Notes: generated by a model from the sequence alone, not told the origin. Counted from the stretch's first letter, positions 9,923-18,467 are shown. The stretch: 64,000 nt of DNA from Nocardia aobensis NBRC 100429 (GCF_000308375.1 NZ_BAFQ01000142.1:1-64000); one strand, 5' to 3'. Numbers and translations: made by a program.

Positions 9923-10457
9923 TCAGCTGTCTTGCAGGTCCGGCGCGAAGACGTCCTCGACCTTCCGACGCCGCGAGGAGAGCCCGCGCTCGAAGTGATA
10001 GCGCAGGAAATGTCGCGCGCGGTGCGGTTGGCCGCGATGCCAGAGGGCCACGGGTCGTCGCCGAACTGCGCGATGTTGTGTTCGACCACTGCGTTCGCCC
10101 ACGGAACCATCGTCCGGACCTGATGGACCCGGCGCTCGCGGCGGTAATATTCGGCGGCCGATTCCCTCGCCGCGGAGAAGAGCCGAAATACCTCGCGCGC
10201 GAGACGCGGACGTTCGCACAGCAGGTCCCTGCGGACGACGATCGTGTGCATCATCGGAAAGATTCCGGTGCGCCGGTGATAGTCGCGTGCCGGCGGCTCG
10301 AAGTCAGGAAACAGGCGCGCGACATTCGGCGATCCGTCGAGCAGGCACTGCGGGACGTTCGCCGAGAACAGTCGATCTCCCAGCGGTTGCGCTCCGGCCG
10401 CGCGCAGCCCGCTGCTCCGGAGTTCGTCCAGGTCGCCGCGGACGGCTACGGCGCCTG
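9923..10457 (-). pseudogene. C-terminal remnant of a 4,5-dihydroxyphthalate decarboxylase-like gene
   Basis: Reading the minus strand gives a continuous family-like segment (NVPQCLLDGSPNVARLFPDF, then RRTGIFPMMHTIVVRRD) through FGDDPWPSGIAANRTARD. Near 10,010-10,020 the frame must shift to continue as FLRYHFERGLSSRR and VEDVFAPD before the TGA at 9923. The N-terminal half of the roughly 330-residue family is missing, because the aldo/keto reductase stop sits immediately upstream. So it is truncated and frameshifted. The resemblance is from memory of Pht5/substrate-binding-like proteins. Confidence 0.7.
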
Positions 10458-10469
10458 AGCGACCGCCGG

Positions 10470-11357
10470 TCAGGGTTCCGGGATGTCGATGCCGAAGGTT
10501 TCCAGGGTGACGTCGGCGGGTTCGGGGCCGCCGCGCTGTCCGGTGTCGAGGGCATCGATCGCCGCGAGCTCGGCACCGGTGAGGTCGAAGTCGAAGACGT
10601 CGAAGTTCTCGGCGATGCGTTGCGGCCGTGTCGATTTGGGGATGACCGAGCGGCCCTGTTGCAGGCCCCAGCGCAACATCACCTGGGCCGGCGTCTTCGC
10701 GTGCGCCTCGGCTATCGCGGTGATGACCGGGTCGTCGAGGGTGCTGGTGTGTCCGCTGTCGCGGTAGAAGGTGATGCCACCGATCGGCGACCAGGCCTGG
10801 GTGAGAATTCCGTACTCGTCGTCGGCGGCGAGGACGTCGGGCTGGCGGAAATACGGATGCACCTCGATCTGATTCACCGCCGGGACCACGGAGGTCTGCT
10901 TCAGCAGATTCTCGAGGTGCTCGCGCATGAAGTTGCTGACCCCGATCGCACGGACGCGACCGTCGGCGAGCAACTGCTCCAGCGCACGGTAGGCGTCGAC
11001 GGTGAGATCGAATCGCGAGGGCAGGGCCTGATGCAGGATCAGCAGATCGATCCGGTCGACACCGAGTTTGCCGGCACTCTTGTCGAACGCGTGCAACGTC
11101 GCGTCGTAACCGAAGTCGCTGATCCAGATCTTGGTCTCGATGAAGACCTCGGAACGGTCCACGCCCGAGCCCCGGATCGCCTCCCCCACCTCGCGTTCGT
11201 TCCCGTAGGCCGCCGCGGTGTCGATATGCCGATACCCGGTCGCCAGCGCGGCATCGACCGCCGCGGCCGTCTCGTCGGGCGGCGTCTGGAAGACCCCCAG
11301 CCCGATCGCGGGCATCCGGACGCCATTGTTCAGGGTCAGCAGCGGTGTAGTCGTCAT
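10470..11357 (-). CDS. aldo/keto reductase
   Basis: A 295-residue (alpha/beta)8 NADPH-dependent reductase with the usual tetrad in context: DTAAAYGNE (Asp and Tyr, about 45-60), IETKIW (Lys about 74) and LILHQAL (His about 108), plus the C-terminal IPKSTRPQRIAEN that binds the cofactor phosphate. It should reduce small aldehydes or ketones; the substrate cannot be told. It stands alone, with a promoter region shared divergently with the hydrolase at 11568. Confidence 0.92.
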   Translation of the reverse strand: MTTTPLLTLNNGVRMPAIGLGVFQTPPDETAAAVDAALATGYRHIDTAAAYGNEREVGEAIRGSGVDRSEVFIETKIWISDFGYDATLHAFDKSAGKLGVDRIDLLILHQALPSRFDLTVDAYRALEQLLADGRVRAIGVSNFMREHLENLLKQTSVVPAVNQIEVHPYFRQPDVLAADDEYGILTQAWSPIGGITFYRDSGHTSTLDDPVITAIAEAHAKTPAQVMLRWGLQQGRSVIPKSTRPQRIAENFDVFDFDLTGAELAAIDALDTGQRGGPEPADVTLETFGIDIPEP

Positions 11358-11420
11358 GTCCAGGTCCTACCCCCGATGTGGCGGGTAAACGTGTCGGCGC
11401 CTGTGGACAGGTGCGGAGGT

Positions 11421-11492
11421 GAACTGATCGTGCAAACCGCGGCGAAATGTGGCGATTTCCGTCATCGGCGGCGAGGTTTGCACGAAAAGTTC
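11421..11492. repeat. 72-bp inverted-repeat element, copy 1
   Basis: Left arm GAACTGATCGTGCAAACC and right arm GGTTTGCACGAAAAGTTC enclose 36 bases. The element matches a second copy at 12805-12876 in length and orientation. In this copy the left arm has a few mismatches to the right arm. It lies in the intergenic region upstream of the hydrolase gene. Confidence 0.85.
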
Positions 11493-11567
11493 AGCCGGAC
11501 GCGGGATCGGCGGGGCTCACAGCGTGGCACTATCGTGAACGGCCTGACTATCGCACGGGGGTAGACC

Positions 11568-12764
11568 ATGGATGTGGTGCGAGCGCGGCATATTGCGCGT
11601 CCCGATGTAGACCTGTACGGGGACGAGGTCGGCGATGGGCCGACGGTGGTCTTGCTGCATGCCGGGGGTGAGCGGCGGCAGGTGTGGGATCCCGTCGTGG
11701 AGCGACTTGTCGAGGACGGATTACGGTGTGTCGCTTTCGATCAGCGCGGCCACGGCGACAGCGGCGGGTCACTCAGGAGGCTGGACGAGTGCGCGGGCGA
11801 TATTGCCGCGATAGTCGATGCGGAACCCGGATGCGTGCTCGTCGGTGCCTCACTGGGTGGGCTCGCCGCCGTTGCGGCACTGGGCGATCCGCGTACCCGG
11901 GCGAAGGTCACGGGGCTGGTTCTGGTGGATGTGGTGCCCAATCTCGATGCGGGCCGGGTGCGGCGCTTTCTCGATGCCGGTGGCCTGTCGGATGTCTACC
12001 CGGACTTCATCGACGATGTCCTGGTCCACGTCCCGGGACTGCGGCAGATCACCGCACAACTGGATATCCCCATCCTTCTGATCCGTGCCGATCGGGTCTC
12101 ATCGCTCACCGACGTCGAGGCGGACGGGTTGCTCCAGCTGGCTCCGCATGCCATGGTGACCCGGATTCCGGGCGCCGGGCATCTCGTCGCCCGCGATCAG
12201 CCGGAGGCGTTGGCACAGACCATCGCGGATCGCACGACACCGTGGCCGGCGCTGGCGCTGCTGCGCGAACTCGGCGCCGCCCGGGTGGAGCATCCCGGTG
12301 GGGATCTCCTCGATCATCTCGAGCGGGTGCGGCAACTGGTCGCGGACCTGGGCGGAGGTAACCGGGTTCGGCTGGCCGCACTCACCCACGCCACCTACGG
12401 GACGGACGGCTTCGCACACTCGCTGCTGTCACCCGACCGGCGATCACGTCTGCGCGCGGCAATCGGTCACGACGCGGAGGCTCTGGTCTACCGCTACGGC
12501 GCGTGCGACCGGGCCGAGACCTATCCCCACCTCGGCGCCACCCCACTTCCGATCACCGACCGCTTCACCGGCGAGGTGGTCGCCGTAGCCGGCACCGATC
12601 TCGCGGACTTCGCACTTCTCACCGTCGCCAACGAACTCGACGTGGTGCGCCATGCCGCGCTGACCGCCGAAACCGTTGACGGGATCCGGGCTCTCATCAC
12701 CGCGTGCGCGACCTACGTGCCCGATGCCGCCGCTCGGGCCCTCGCCGACCGGCACCTCCGCTGA
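11568..12764 (+). CDS. alpha/beta hydrolase with C-terminal DUF6817-like domain
   Basis: A 398-residue fusion. Residues 1-215 form an alpha/beta hydrolase with the nucleophile elbow GASLGG (Ser about 94), an HGDSGG segment and a late GAGHLVARD His. Residues 220-398 (LGAARVEHPGGDLLDHLERV, then ATYGTDGF, YRYGACDR) resemble the DUF6817 family, a His/Asp-rich helical domain of unknown role. The ATG at 11568 has GGGGGT just upstream. Two copies of a 72-bp inverted-repeat element bracket the gene, which may mean it moved as a unit. Confidence 0.85.
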   Translation: MDVVRARHIARPDVDLYGDEVGDGPTVVLLHAGGERRQVWDPVVERLVEDGLRCVAFDQRGHGDSGGSLRRLDECAGDIAAIVDAEPGCVLVGASLGGLAAVAALGDPRTRAKVTGLVLVDVVPNLDAGRVRRFLDAGGLSDVYPDFIDDVLVHVPGLRQITAQLDIPILLIRADRVSSLTDVEADGLLQLAPHAMVTRIPGAGHLVARDQPEALAQTIADRTTPWPALALLRELGAARVEHPGGDLLDHLERVRQLVADLGGGNRVRLAALTHATYGTDGFAHSLLSPDRRSRLRAAIGHDAEALVYRYGACDRAETYPHLGATPLPITDRFTGEVVAVAGTDLADFALLTVANELDVVRHAALTAETVDGIRALITACATYVPDAAARALADRHLR

Positions 12765-12804
12765 GAACGGACCCGACTCGAATTGCGTTGTGTCAGTTGG
12801 GGGT

Positions 12805-12876
12805 GAACTTTTCGTGCAAACCTCGGGGAAATATGCGGGTTTCCGTCGATGTGGGCGAGGTTTGCACGAAAAGTTC
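12805..12876. repeat. 72-bp inverted-repeat element, copy 2 (perfect 18-bp arms)
   Basis: GAACTTTTCGTGCAAACC and its exact reverse complement GGTTTGCACGAAAAGTTC enclose 36 bases, immediately downstream of the hydrolase gene. It has the same length, orientation and core pattern (TTTCCGTC in the middle) as the copy at 11421. Confidence 0.9.
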
Positions 12877-12980
12877 AGGCAAACCAACGTCCGGGCCCCC
12901 CACCGAACGTCACTCACCCGGTGCGCCCTCACCGCCGGACGAATACGCAAGCACTCCCGAAGCCCAAGGGAGAGAAGCAC

Positions 12981-12996
12981 TTCGGGGGTTCCCGAA
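12981..12996 (-). terminator. hairpin downstream of the third DUF397 gene
   Basis: TTCGGG, four bases, CCCGAA, about 20 bases beyond the stop at 13016 on the minus strand. A modest hairpin without a clear T-run, so a weak call. Confidence 0.4.
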
Positions 12997-13015
12997 CCGT
13001 AGTGAGCGGAGGTGG

Positions 13016-13219
13016 CTACGCCCGATCGAACCGGCCGCGCTGGACGCTGGTGGTGAAGGAGGACCATTCGGCGGGAGTGAAGATCAGAGCCGGGCCGGTG
13101 GGGTTCTTCGAATCGCGAACGCCCACACCCTCGTTGAGGAACGCAACCTCGACGCAGTCCTTGCTCGCGCCCGAGAAGCTCGACTTGAACCACTTCGCCC
13201 CGGACAAGTCGTTGCTCAT
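13016..13219 (-). CDS. DUF397 protein, copy A (detached)
   Basis: 67 residues beginning MSNDLSGAKWFKSS, with the family core GVGVRDSKNP and FTPAEW. ATG 13219 was chosen because AAGGAG lies 8 bases upstream and the other two copies begin at the same residue. It differs from the copies at 13398 and 13611 at roughly a dozen positions by eye. A strong terminator at 13345 separates it from them, so it needs its own promoter. DUF397 proteins accompany Scr1/DUF5753 regulators; biochemistry is unknown. Confidence 0.88.
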   Translation of the reverse strand: MSNDLSGAKWFKSSFSGASKDCVEVAFLNEGVGVRDSKNPTGPALIFTPAEWSSFTTSVQRGRFDRA

Positions 13220-13344
13220 GACAGACGCTCCTTGGTCGATGATGCCGAAACAGGCTGGGAGGCTGAACAATTAGTGTCCCATGAGATCGACGGCCGGGGC
13301 ACCCCTCGGCGTCATACCTCCTGCCAAGAGAGGCTTCGGACGGC

Positions 13345-13377
13345 AGAACCCCCGAAGGATCGACCTTCGGGGGTTCT
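13345..13377 (-). terminator. strong intrinsic terminator of the HTH/DUF397 operon
   Basis: Perfect 14-bp arms, AGAACCCCCGAAGG and its complement, with a 5-base loop, 21 bases beyond the DUF397 stop at 13398. It ends the operon that starts with the HTH gene at 14689. Confidence 0.85.
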
Positions 13378-13397
13378 CGGGGCTGTTACGCGATACC

Positions 13398-13601
13398 TCA
13401 GGCGTGGTCGAAGTCGCCGTGCCGAACGCCTGCGGTGAACGCGGACCATTCGGAAGGAGTGAAGATCAGGGCGGGACCGGTCGGGTTCTTCGAATCACGA
13501 ACGCCCACACCGTCATTGAGAAACGCCACCTCGACGCACTCCTTGCTCGCCCCCGAGCGGCTTGATTTGAACCACTTCGCCGTGGACAGATCGTTGCTCA
13601 T
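13398..13601 (-). CDS. DUF397 protein, copy B
   Basis: 67 residues (MSNDLSTAKWFKSSRSG and so on), same core as copies A and C. It starts only 9 bases after the stop of copy C and is followed by a strong terminator, so it is the last gene of the HTH-DUF397-DUF397 operon. The divergent substitutions are mostly near residue 15 and in the C-terminal dozen residues. Confidence 0.88.
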   Translation of the reverse strand: MSNDLSTAKWFKSSRSGASKECVEVAFLNDGVGVRDSKNPTGPALIFTPSEWSAFTAGVRHGDFDHA

Positions 13602-13610
13602 GGCACGCTC

Positions 13611-13814
13611 CTATGCCTGGTCGAAGTCACCCTGCTCTACGCTCGCGGTGAACGTGGACCACTCCGAGGGGGTGAAGATCAGGGCGGGACCGGTCGGGTT
13701 CTTCGAATCACGAACGCCGACACCAGCATCGAGGAACGCCACCTCGACACAGTCCTTGGTCGATCCCGAGAAGCTTGACTTGAACCACTTAGCCCCGGAC
13801 AGGTCGTTGCTCAC
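13611..13814 (-). CDS. DUF397 protein, copy C, coupled to the HTH regulator
   Basis: 67 residues. Its ATG overlaps the TGA of the HTH-DUF5753 gene (ATGA at 13811-13814), the standard arrangement for a regulator and its DUF397 partner, which may work as a protein-partner pair. In some actinobacteria such pairs affect development and resemble antitoxin-type pairs; nothing in the sequence fixes the role here. Confidence 0.9.
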   Translation of the reverse strand: MSNDLSGAKWFKSSFSGSTKDCVEVAFLDAGVGVRDSKNPTGPALIFTPSEWSTFTASVEQGDFDQA

Positions 13815-14689
13815 GGCATGCGCTCCTTGATCAGTGCTATGGAATCACCTTCGGTCAACGCTACACGACGAATCTCCCTAAGCGCTGGCAAATATCGCTG
13901 CAGCTCAGCCTCCCGTTCCAGGTAGAGGTCACCCGCCCAACCCTCCACGTACACGATCGGAGGCTGAGCCAGCCCGGATATCAGGTCTGGAAACTCCAAC
14001 AAGGTGAACGAACCGACGTACGAACCGAGAGCGCTCGATGCGGTGAATGGGACGACACGGATGCTGATATTCGGCCGCTCGGACAGCGATACGAAGAACT
14101 TCAACTGTTCGCGGATCACCGCCTCACCTCCCACCTGGTCAGCCAGCACGGCCTCGTGCAGAAGGGCCGTGATACGCACGTTCGCATCGCCCAATCGCTC
14201 CTGCCGATGCGTCTGCCACTCGATCCGGCGTTCCAGTTGCTCCCCCGGAAGATCGGGATGTTCAGCCCACGCCAAAGCCCGGCGATAGTCCGGCGTCTGC
14301 AGCAATCCCGGCACGATGGTCGTCTTCCAGATCGTCAGCCGGTCCGCCGCATCCTCCAGCGCCAAGTAGTGGTTGAACCCGGTCGATATCTGGTCCGCAT
14401 ACGCCCTCCACCAACTGGCCGTCACCTTCCCCTCCCGCGAGGCCCGTATCTCCTTCACCAGATCCAGGCAGATGCGCCGCTCCTCGTCGCTCGCCCCGTA
14501 GCTGTCGCACAGTGCGTTCACCTGGAGGCTCGTGATTCTCGTCGTCTGCCCCTCTTCGATGCGGCCGATGGTCTGATGTGACGTTTCCGCGATACGCGCG
14601 GCCTGGGATTGTCCCATTCCCTTCAGGTTTCGCAGCCGACGCAGTTCGCGCCCCAATGCTCGTTGCGCGAGTGTGCTCCCTGACCCCAT
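13811..14689 (-). CDS. Scr1-type HTH regulator with DUF5753 domain
   Basis: About 292 residues: an XRE-type helix-turn-helix (ALGRELRRLRNLKGMGQSQA to TIGRIEEG, residues 8-50) and a DUF5753 domain ([16 protein letters not shown] near 130, to IVYVEGWAGDLYLE). I chose ATG 14689 because GGGGAG lies 7 bases upstream; a start 51 bases earlier is possible. It heads an operon with two DUF397 genes and is divergent from three small genes. Confidence 0.92.
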   Translation of the reverse strand: MGSGSTLAQRALGRELRRLRNLKGMGQSQAARIAETSHQTIGRIEEGQTTRITSLQVNALCDSYGASDEERRICLDLVKEIRASREGKVTASWWRAYADQISTGFNHYLALEDAADRLTIWKTTIVPGLLQTPDYRRALAWAEHPDLPGEQLERRIEWQTHRQERLGDANVRITALLHEAVLADQVGGEAVIREQLKFFVSLSERPNISIRVVPFTASSALGSYVGSFTLLEFPDLISGLAQPPIVYVEGWAGDLYLEREAELQRYLPALREIRRVALTEGDSIALIKERMP

Positions 14690-14884
14690 GTTGTTAGCTC
14701 CCCTATCGATTGTGTCCCGGTTTTCTGGACAGGTCCCCACTGGACAGGTTGCTGGTAGACGAGTTCAAACAATCGGTACGGCAACGGATACCCGAAATCC
14801 CCACTATTCGACTACAACTCGTGGCCGAGTCGATGCAACCTCAACGCCGACAACCACTTTCACATCGCAGGGGAAGTATCCACC

Positions 14885-15052
14885 ATGGGACTGCTCAACC
14901 ACGATCGAATGCCGATCATGACCGTCTCCTACGCGCATATCATCATGCAATTGCACATCGACTGCGCTTTGTGCGTGTGCCCGGTGAAACAGCAGGCGAA
15001 GCAGCGGCTGATCGAGGCGAAACACCTGGTGCCGGACTCGGGTCGGGAGTGA
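14885..15052 (+). CDS. small protein with clustered cysteines (55 residues)
   Basis: Starts at ATG 14885 with GGGGAA about 8 bases upstream. The middle carries DCALCVCP (Cys 27, 30, 32), a possible metal or disulfide cluster, followed by a basic helix. It ends 5 bases before the next small gene. I recognise no family. It is the first of three tight genes divergent from the HTH regulator. Confidence 0.6.
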   Translation: MGLLNHDRMPIMTVSYAHIIMQLHIDCALCVCPVKQQAKQRLIEAKHLVPDSGRE

Positions 15053-15057
15053 GGTCG

Positions 15058-15237
15058 ATGTTCTGGGAATTCGTTCTGCTCATCAGTATTCCGCTCGCTG
15101 TGATCGTGCTCGCGGTGTTCTGGCCCGAGCAGATCTCCAAACCCGAATCGCGCGATTCCGTGCGCGCGATCATCGACCGGATCGCGCGCGAAAACCGCGC
15201 CGGAGAGGCGAAATACCGTGACCGATACCGCGAATAG
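15058..15237 (+). CDS. small single-span membrane protein (59 residues)
   Basis: ATG 15058 follows a GGGAGTGAGG site. Residues 3-22 (FWEFVLLISIPLAVIVLAVF) form one membrane span; the rest is a charged cytoplasmic tail. It overlaps the next gene by 20 bases, which argues that both are translated from one message. Function unknown. Confidence 0.65.
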   Translation: MFWEFVLLISIPLAVIVLAVFWPEQISKPESRDSVRAIIDRIARENRAGEAKYRDRYRE

Positions 15238-15502
15238 CGGCCACTTCCGGACGAAACTGGGGGCATCCTCCGCATGGTGGCGTGTCTGCGACCGCGAACG
15301 GGTGGAGATCACGCACTTCACCGATTACGAAACAAGCCTCGGCACCGTATGTTTCGCGAATTTCCGGGTGGTGCGGTACTCGTGCCACGGCGTGGTGTTC
15401 ATCGACACGCCGAGTTTGGCGCAAGCACATTCCCTTCTTCCGCACTACCACGCACTGTGGTGCGCGGTGAGCGAGGAGTTCCGCCGCCGGTTCGCCTCAT
15501 GA
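15218..15502 (+). CDS. conserved-looking hypothetical protein (94 residues)
   Basis: GTG start at 15218 with GGAGAGG about 9 bases upstream. It contains a WWRVCDRERVEI segment and a histidine-containing C-terminus (LLPHYHALWCAV). No transmembrane span and no recognised motif. Third gene of the small-gene set divergent from the Scr1-type regulator. Confidence 0.65.
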   Translation: MTDTANSGHFRTKLGASSAWWRVCDRERVEITHFTDYETSLGTVCFANFRVVRYSCHGVVFIDTPSLAQAHSLLPHYHALWCAVSEEFRRRFAS

Positions 15503-15655
15503 CCGCCGGGTGCCCCGCCGCAGCCCCGGGCAGCACCACACCAGCGTGGGACCCGGAAACCGAACTATCGTCTGGACACCTGTCCGAGGCGGTCGGTGCG
15601 GGCATACACTGACCCGTAAGGTGAACCGGCACCCCCGACGCGTAAAGGAGATTCC

Positions 15656-16738
15656 ATGTCCCAGAAGGTTCGCGGCGTCATCGCCCGCAGTGTGGGCGCC
15701 CCGGTCGAGATCGTCGATATCGTCATCCCCGATCCGGGTCCGCACGACGTGGTGGTGCGGGTGCGGGCCTGCGGGGTGTGCCATACCGATCTGACCTACC
15801 GCGAGGGCGGCATCAACGACGAATTCCCCTTCCTGCTCGGCCACGAGGCGGCCGGCGTGGTGGAAACCGTCGGTGACGCCGTCACCCACGTCCAGCCCGG
15901 CGATCACGTGGTGCTGAACTGGCGCGCGGTGTGCGGCCAGTGCCGCGCCTGCAAGCGCGGCAAGCCGTGGTACTGCTTCGACACCCACAACGCGAGCAAG
16001 CCCATGACGCTGGCCGACGGCACCGAACTGACCCCGGCCCTCGGCATCGGCGCCTTCGCCGACAAGACCCTGGTGCACGAGGGGCAGTGCACCGTCATCG
16101 ACCCGGAGACCGATCCCGCGGTGGCCGGGCTGCTCGGCTGCGGGGTGATGGCCGGGCTGGGGGCGGCGATCAACACCGGCGGCGTGAGCTACGGCGATTC
16201 GGTCGCGGTCATCGGCTGCGGCGGCGTCGGTGACGCGGCCATCGCGGGGGCGCGGCTGGCGGGCGCCACCACCATCATCGCGATCGACCGCGATCCGCGA
16301 AAGCTGGAGTGGGCCAAGGAACTCGGTGCCACGCACACCCTCGAGGCCGGGGACGACGTGGTCGAGCGGGTGCAGGAATTGACCGGCGGTTTCGGCGCCG
16401 ACGTGGTGATCGACGCGGTCGGGCGGCCGGAAACCTGGAAGCAGGCCTTCTACGCGCGCGATCTGGCCGGCACGGTGGTGCTGGTCGGCGTGCCGACGCC
16501 GGACATGAAGCTGGAGATGCCGCTCATCGACTTCTTCTCACACGGCGGCTCGCTGAAATCCTCCTGGTACGGCGACTGCCTGCCGGAACGCGACTTCCCG
16601 ATGCTGCTCGACCTCTACCGTCAGGGGCGGTTGCCGCTGGAGCGATTCGTCAGCGAGCGCGTGGCCCTCGACCAGGTCGAACAAGCCTTCACCACCATGC
16701 ACCACGGCGACGTCCTGCGATCGGTGGTGACGCTGTGA
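15656..16738 (+). CDS. mscR: S-(hydroxymethyl)mycothiol / S-nitrosomycothiol dehydrogenase
   Basis: A 360-residue zinc-dependent, NAD-binding medium-chain dehydrogenase. Visible are catalytic zinc ligands (CGVCHTD about 38, GHEAAG about 62), structural zinc cysteines ([15 protein letters not shown] about 91-105) and the Rossmann GCGGVGDAA. It oxidises the mycothiol adduct of formaldehyde and, in relatives, reduces S-nitrosomycothiol. The following metallo-beta-lactamase gene overlaps it as GTGA, the same pairing as M. tuberculosis Rv2259/Rv2260. Confidence 0.93.
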   Translation: MSQKVRGVIARSVGAPVEIVDIVIPDPGPHDVVVRVRACGVCHTDLTYREGGINDEFPFLLGHEAAGVVETVGDAVTHVQPGDHVVLNWRAVCGQCRACKRGKPWYCFDTHNASKPMTLADGTELTPALGIGAFADKTLVHEGQCTVIDPETDPAVAGLLGCGVMAGLGAAINTGGVSYGDSVAVIGCGGVGDAAIAGARLAGATTIIAIDRDPRKLEWAKELGATHTLEAGDDVVERVQELTGGFGADVVIDAVGRPETWKQAFYARDLAGTVVLVGVPTPDMKLEMPLIDFFSHGGSLKSSWYGDCLPERDFPMLLDLYRQGRLPLERFVSERVALDQVEQAFTTMHHGDVLRSVVTL

Positions 16739-17355
16739 GGATCGACCGCGTCGTCACCTCCGGAAAGTTCGAATTGGACGGCGGCAGTTGGGATGTCGAC
16801 AACAACGTCTGGGTCGTCGGCGACGACCGTGAGGCCGTTGTCATCGACGCCGCCCACCGGGCCGAGCCGATCATCACGGCCGTCGGCGATCGCACGGTGC
16901 GCGCCATCATCTGCACCCACGCCCACAACGACCACATCAACGTGGCCACTGAACTGGCCGCGGCGCTGAAGGCCCCGATCCGGCTGCATCCGGCCGACGA
17001 GGTGCTGTGGAGTGCGCTCTACCCCGACACCCGCTATGAACCGCTGCACGATCGGGAGCGAATCCCGGTGGCGGACAGCGAGATCGAGGTCCTGCACACA
17101 CCGGGCCACTCCCCCGGCGCGGTGAGCCTGTACCTCGCCTCGGAGAAGACGGTCTTCACCGGCGACACCCTCTTCCAGGGCGGTCCCGGCGCCACCGGCC
17201 GCTCGTTCTCGAGCTTCCCGACGATCATCGAATCCATCCGCACCCGACTGCTGCACCTGCCCGCGGACACCACGGTCCTGACGGGCCACGGCGACTCCAC
17301 GACCATCGGCGCCGAGGCGCCCCACCTGCCGGAGTGGATCAAACGCGGACACTGA
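16735..17355 (+). CDS. MBL-fold metallohydrolase paired with mscR
   Basis: About 206 residues with the metallo-beta-lactamase ligands THAHNDH (about 60), HTPGHSPG (about 121), FTGDTLF (about 140) and a final GHGDST. The GTG at 16735 overlaps the mscR stop. By position and fold it may hydrolyse the mycothiol thioester product, like glyoxalase II-type enzymes; that step is inference. Confidence 0.9.
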   Translation: MRIDRVVTSGKFELDGGSWDVDNNVWVVGDDREAVVIDAAHRAEPIITAVGDRTVRAIICTHAHNDHINVATELAAALKAPIRLHPADEVLWSALYPDTRYEPLHDRERIPVADSEIEVLHTPGHSPGAVSLYLASEKTVFTGDTLFQGGPGATGRSFSSFPTIIESIRTRLLHLPADTTVLTGHGDSTTIGAEAPHLPEWIKRGH

Positions 17356-17378
17356 TGATGAAGGCGCCACCCGGGGGC

Positions 17379-18158
17379 CTACGGGCACTTCAGTACCTGG
17401 CAGACCTGGATGAAGTGATCGCGACGGACGTCCCGGCCGTTCGAACCACCGTTGATGATCCGCGAAACCGGATCGATGCTCGCCGGGTCCCGGGGGTGGG
17501 CGTTGTCCGCCACGGCATTGAGGTTGTGGGTGGTCCAGTACCACGCGGCCGTGGCGAACGCGTACTGCGGATCGGCGACCAACTCCGGGTGGTTGACGAA
17601 GTCGACGCCCAGCGCCTGGCTGGCGAGTTCGTAATTGTGCCGGCCGGTGAGCTGGAGGGCACCGCGCCCCTTGTATCGGGGCCCGTCACCGGGCTGGGTG
17701 TTGCCGAGATCCGCGCGCCCGTCGTAGTCGCTGCCGTCGCTGTATTCGGTCAAGGTGGCGAAACCATCCGTTTCCTGACCGATCTGAGCGAGGAAAGCGG
17801 CAGCACGCTGCGGTGTGTCGTCGATACCCGCCGCCGCCATCGCATTGTTGATCTGCGGGAGCCAGGCGCTGACATGCGCCTGATCGGCACCGGGCAACGC
17901 CGCCGGTGCGGCGATGGGCTGGGGCGCCGGAGCGGGCGCCGGAGCGGGCGCCGCAGCGGGCGCTGGAGCTGCTCCGGCCGGTGCCGCCGGGACGACGGGG
18001 GTCGACAACGCGTGCAGCGCGACCGCGTCTGGTTTGGCCGACTCGCTGACGCCCGCGGCGGTGGTGATGGCCGCGACCGCGGCGGCGGCCGCTGCCACAG
18101 CACCGGCGGTACGAACGAGTGAGGTCACCGACGTGCGGCGCACGGATTTCGAAGACAT
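17379..18158 (-). CDS. secreted GH19-like chitinase/lysozyme
   Basis: About 259 residues. A basic start and an Ala-rich hydrophobic stretch (to about residue 40) form a signal peptide, followed by an Ala/Pro linker (about 55-85) and a GH19-like domain with FLAQIGQETDGF and YKGRGALQLTGRHNY, where the Glu residues of the lysozyme-like fold lie, and a C-terminal RDHFIQVCQVLKC. ATG 18158 has AAGGAA upstream. It should act on chitin or peptidoglycan outside the cell. Confidence 0.87.
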   Translation of the reverse strand: MSSKSVRRTSVTSLVRTAGAVAAAAAAVAAITTAAGVSESAKPDAVALHALSTPVVPAAPAGAAPAPAAAPAPAPAPAPQPIAAPAALPGADQAHVSAWLPQINNAMAAAGIDDTPQRAAAFLAQIGQETDGFATLTEYSDGSDYDGRADLGNTQPGDGPRYKGRGALQLTGRHNYELASQALGVDFVNHPELVADPQYAFATAAWYWTTHNLNAVADNAHPRDPASIDPVSRIINGGSNGRDVRRDHFIQVCQVLKCP

Positions 18159-18422
18159 GCGATCTGATTCCTTGTTCTTGACCGTTCGGCCGGGCTCGGG
18201 CATGCGGCGGGCAGCGCGCGACCCGAAGGGATCGCGACGCATTCGCCTCTGCACGAGGCGCTGTGGGGATGACTTGATATGGATCGGCCGAACTACCGCA
18301 GGCGCCGCGATGTGCCGCGCCTCGACATATGTCAGGCGTACGTCCTGCCGCGTTCGGTCCGCCGACGGATTTCACTCCGAAGGCGCGGCCGTGTCTGACG
18401 ACGGTTTCAATTGGGAGACACG

Positions 18423-18467
18423 AATGCGCGATTCGCATTACATAACCGACTCGGGCGAGCCGGTTAT
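18423..18467. promoter_or_regulatory. two adjacent inverted repeats
   Basis: AATGCG/CGCATT with a 5-base loop (18423-18439), then 12-bp arms ATAACCGACTCG and CGAGCCGGTTAT with one mismatch around GG (18442-18467). They lie about 265-310 bases upstream of the GH19 start and could be an operator pair or leader hairpins. Confidence 0.4.

Noticed and set aside
17900..17960. Repeated GGAGCGGGCGCC-like units as a DNA repeat element
   Set aside because: They encode the Ala/Pro linker of the GH19-like protein and are explained by its amino-acid repeats.
18159..18450. A ydaO-type (c-di-AMP) riboswitch before the GH19-like gene
   Set aside because: Cell-wall hydrolases of actinobacteria often have one, but I could not find its conserved segments on the minus strand.
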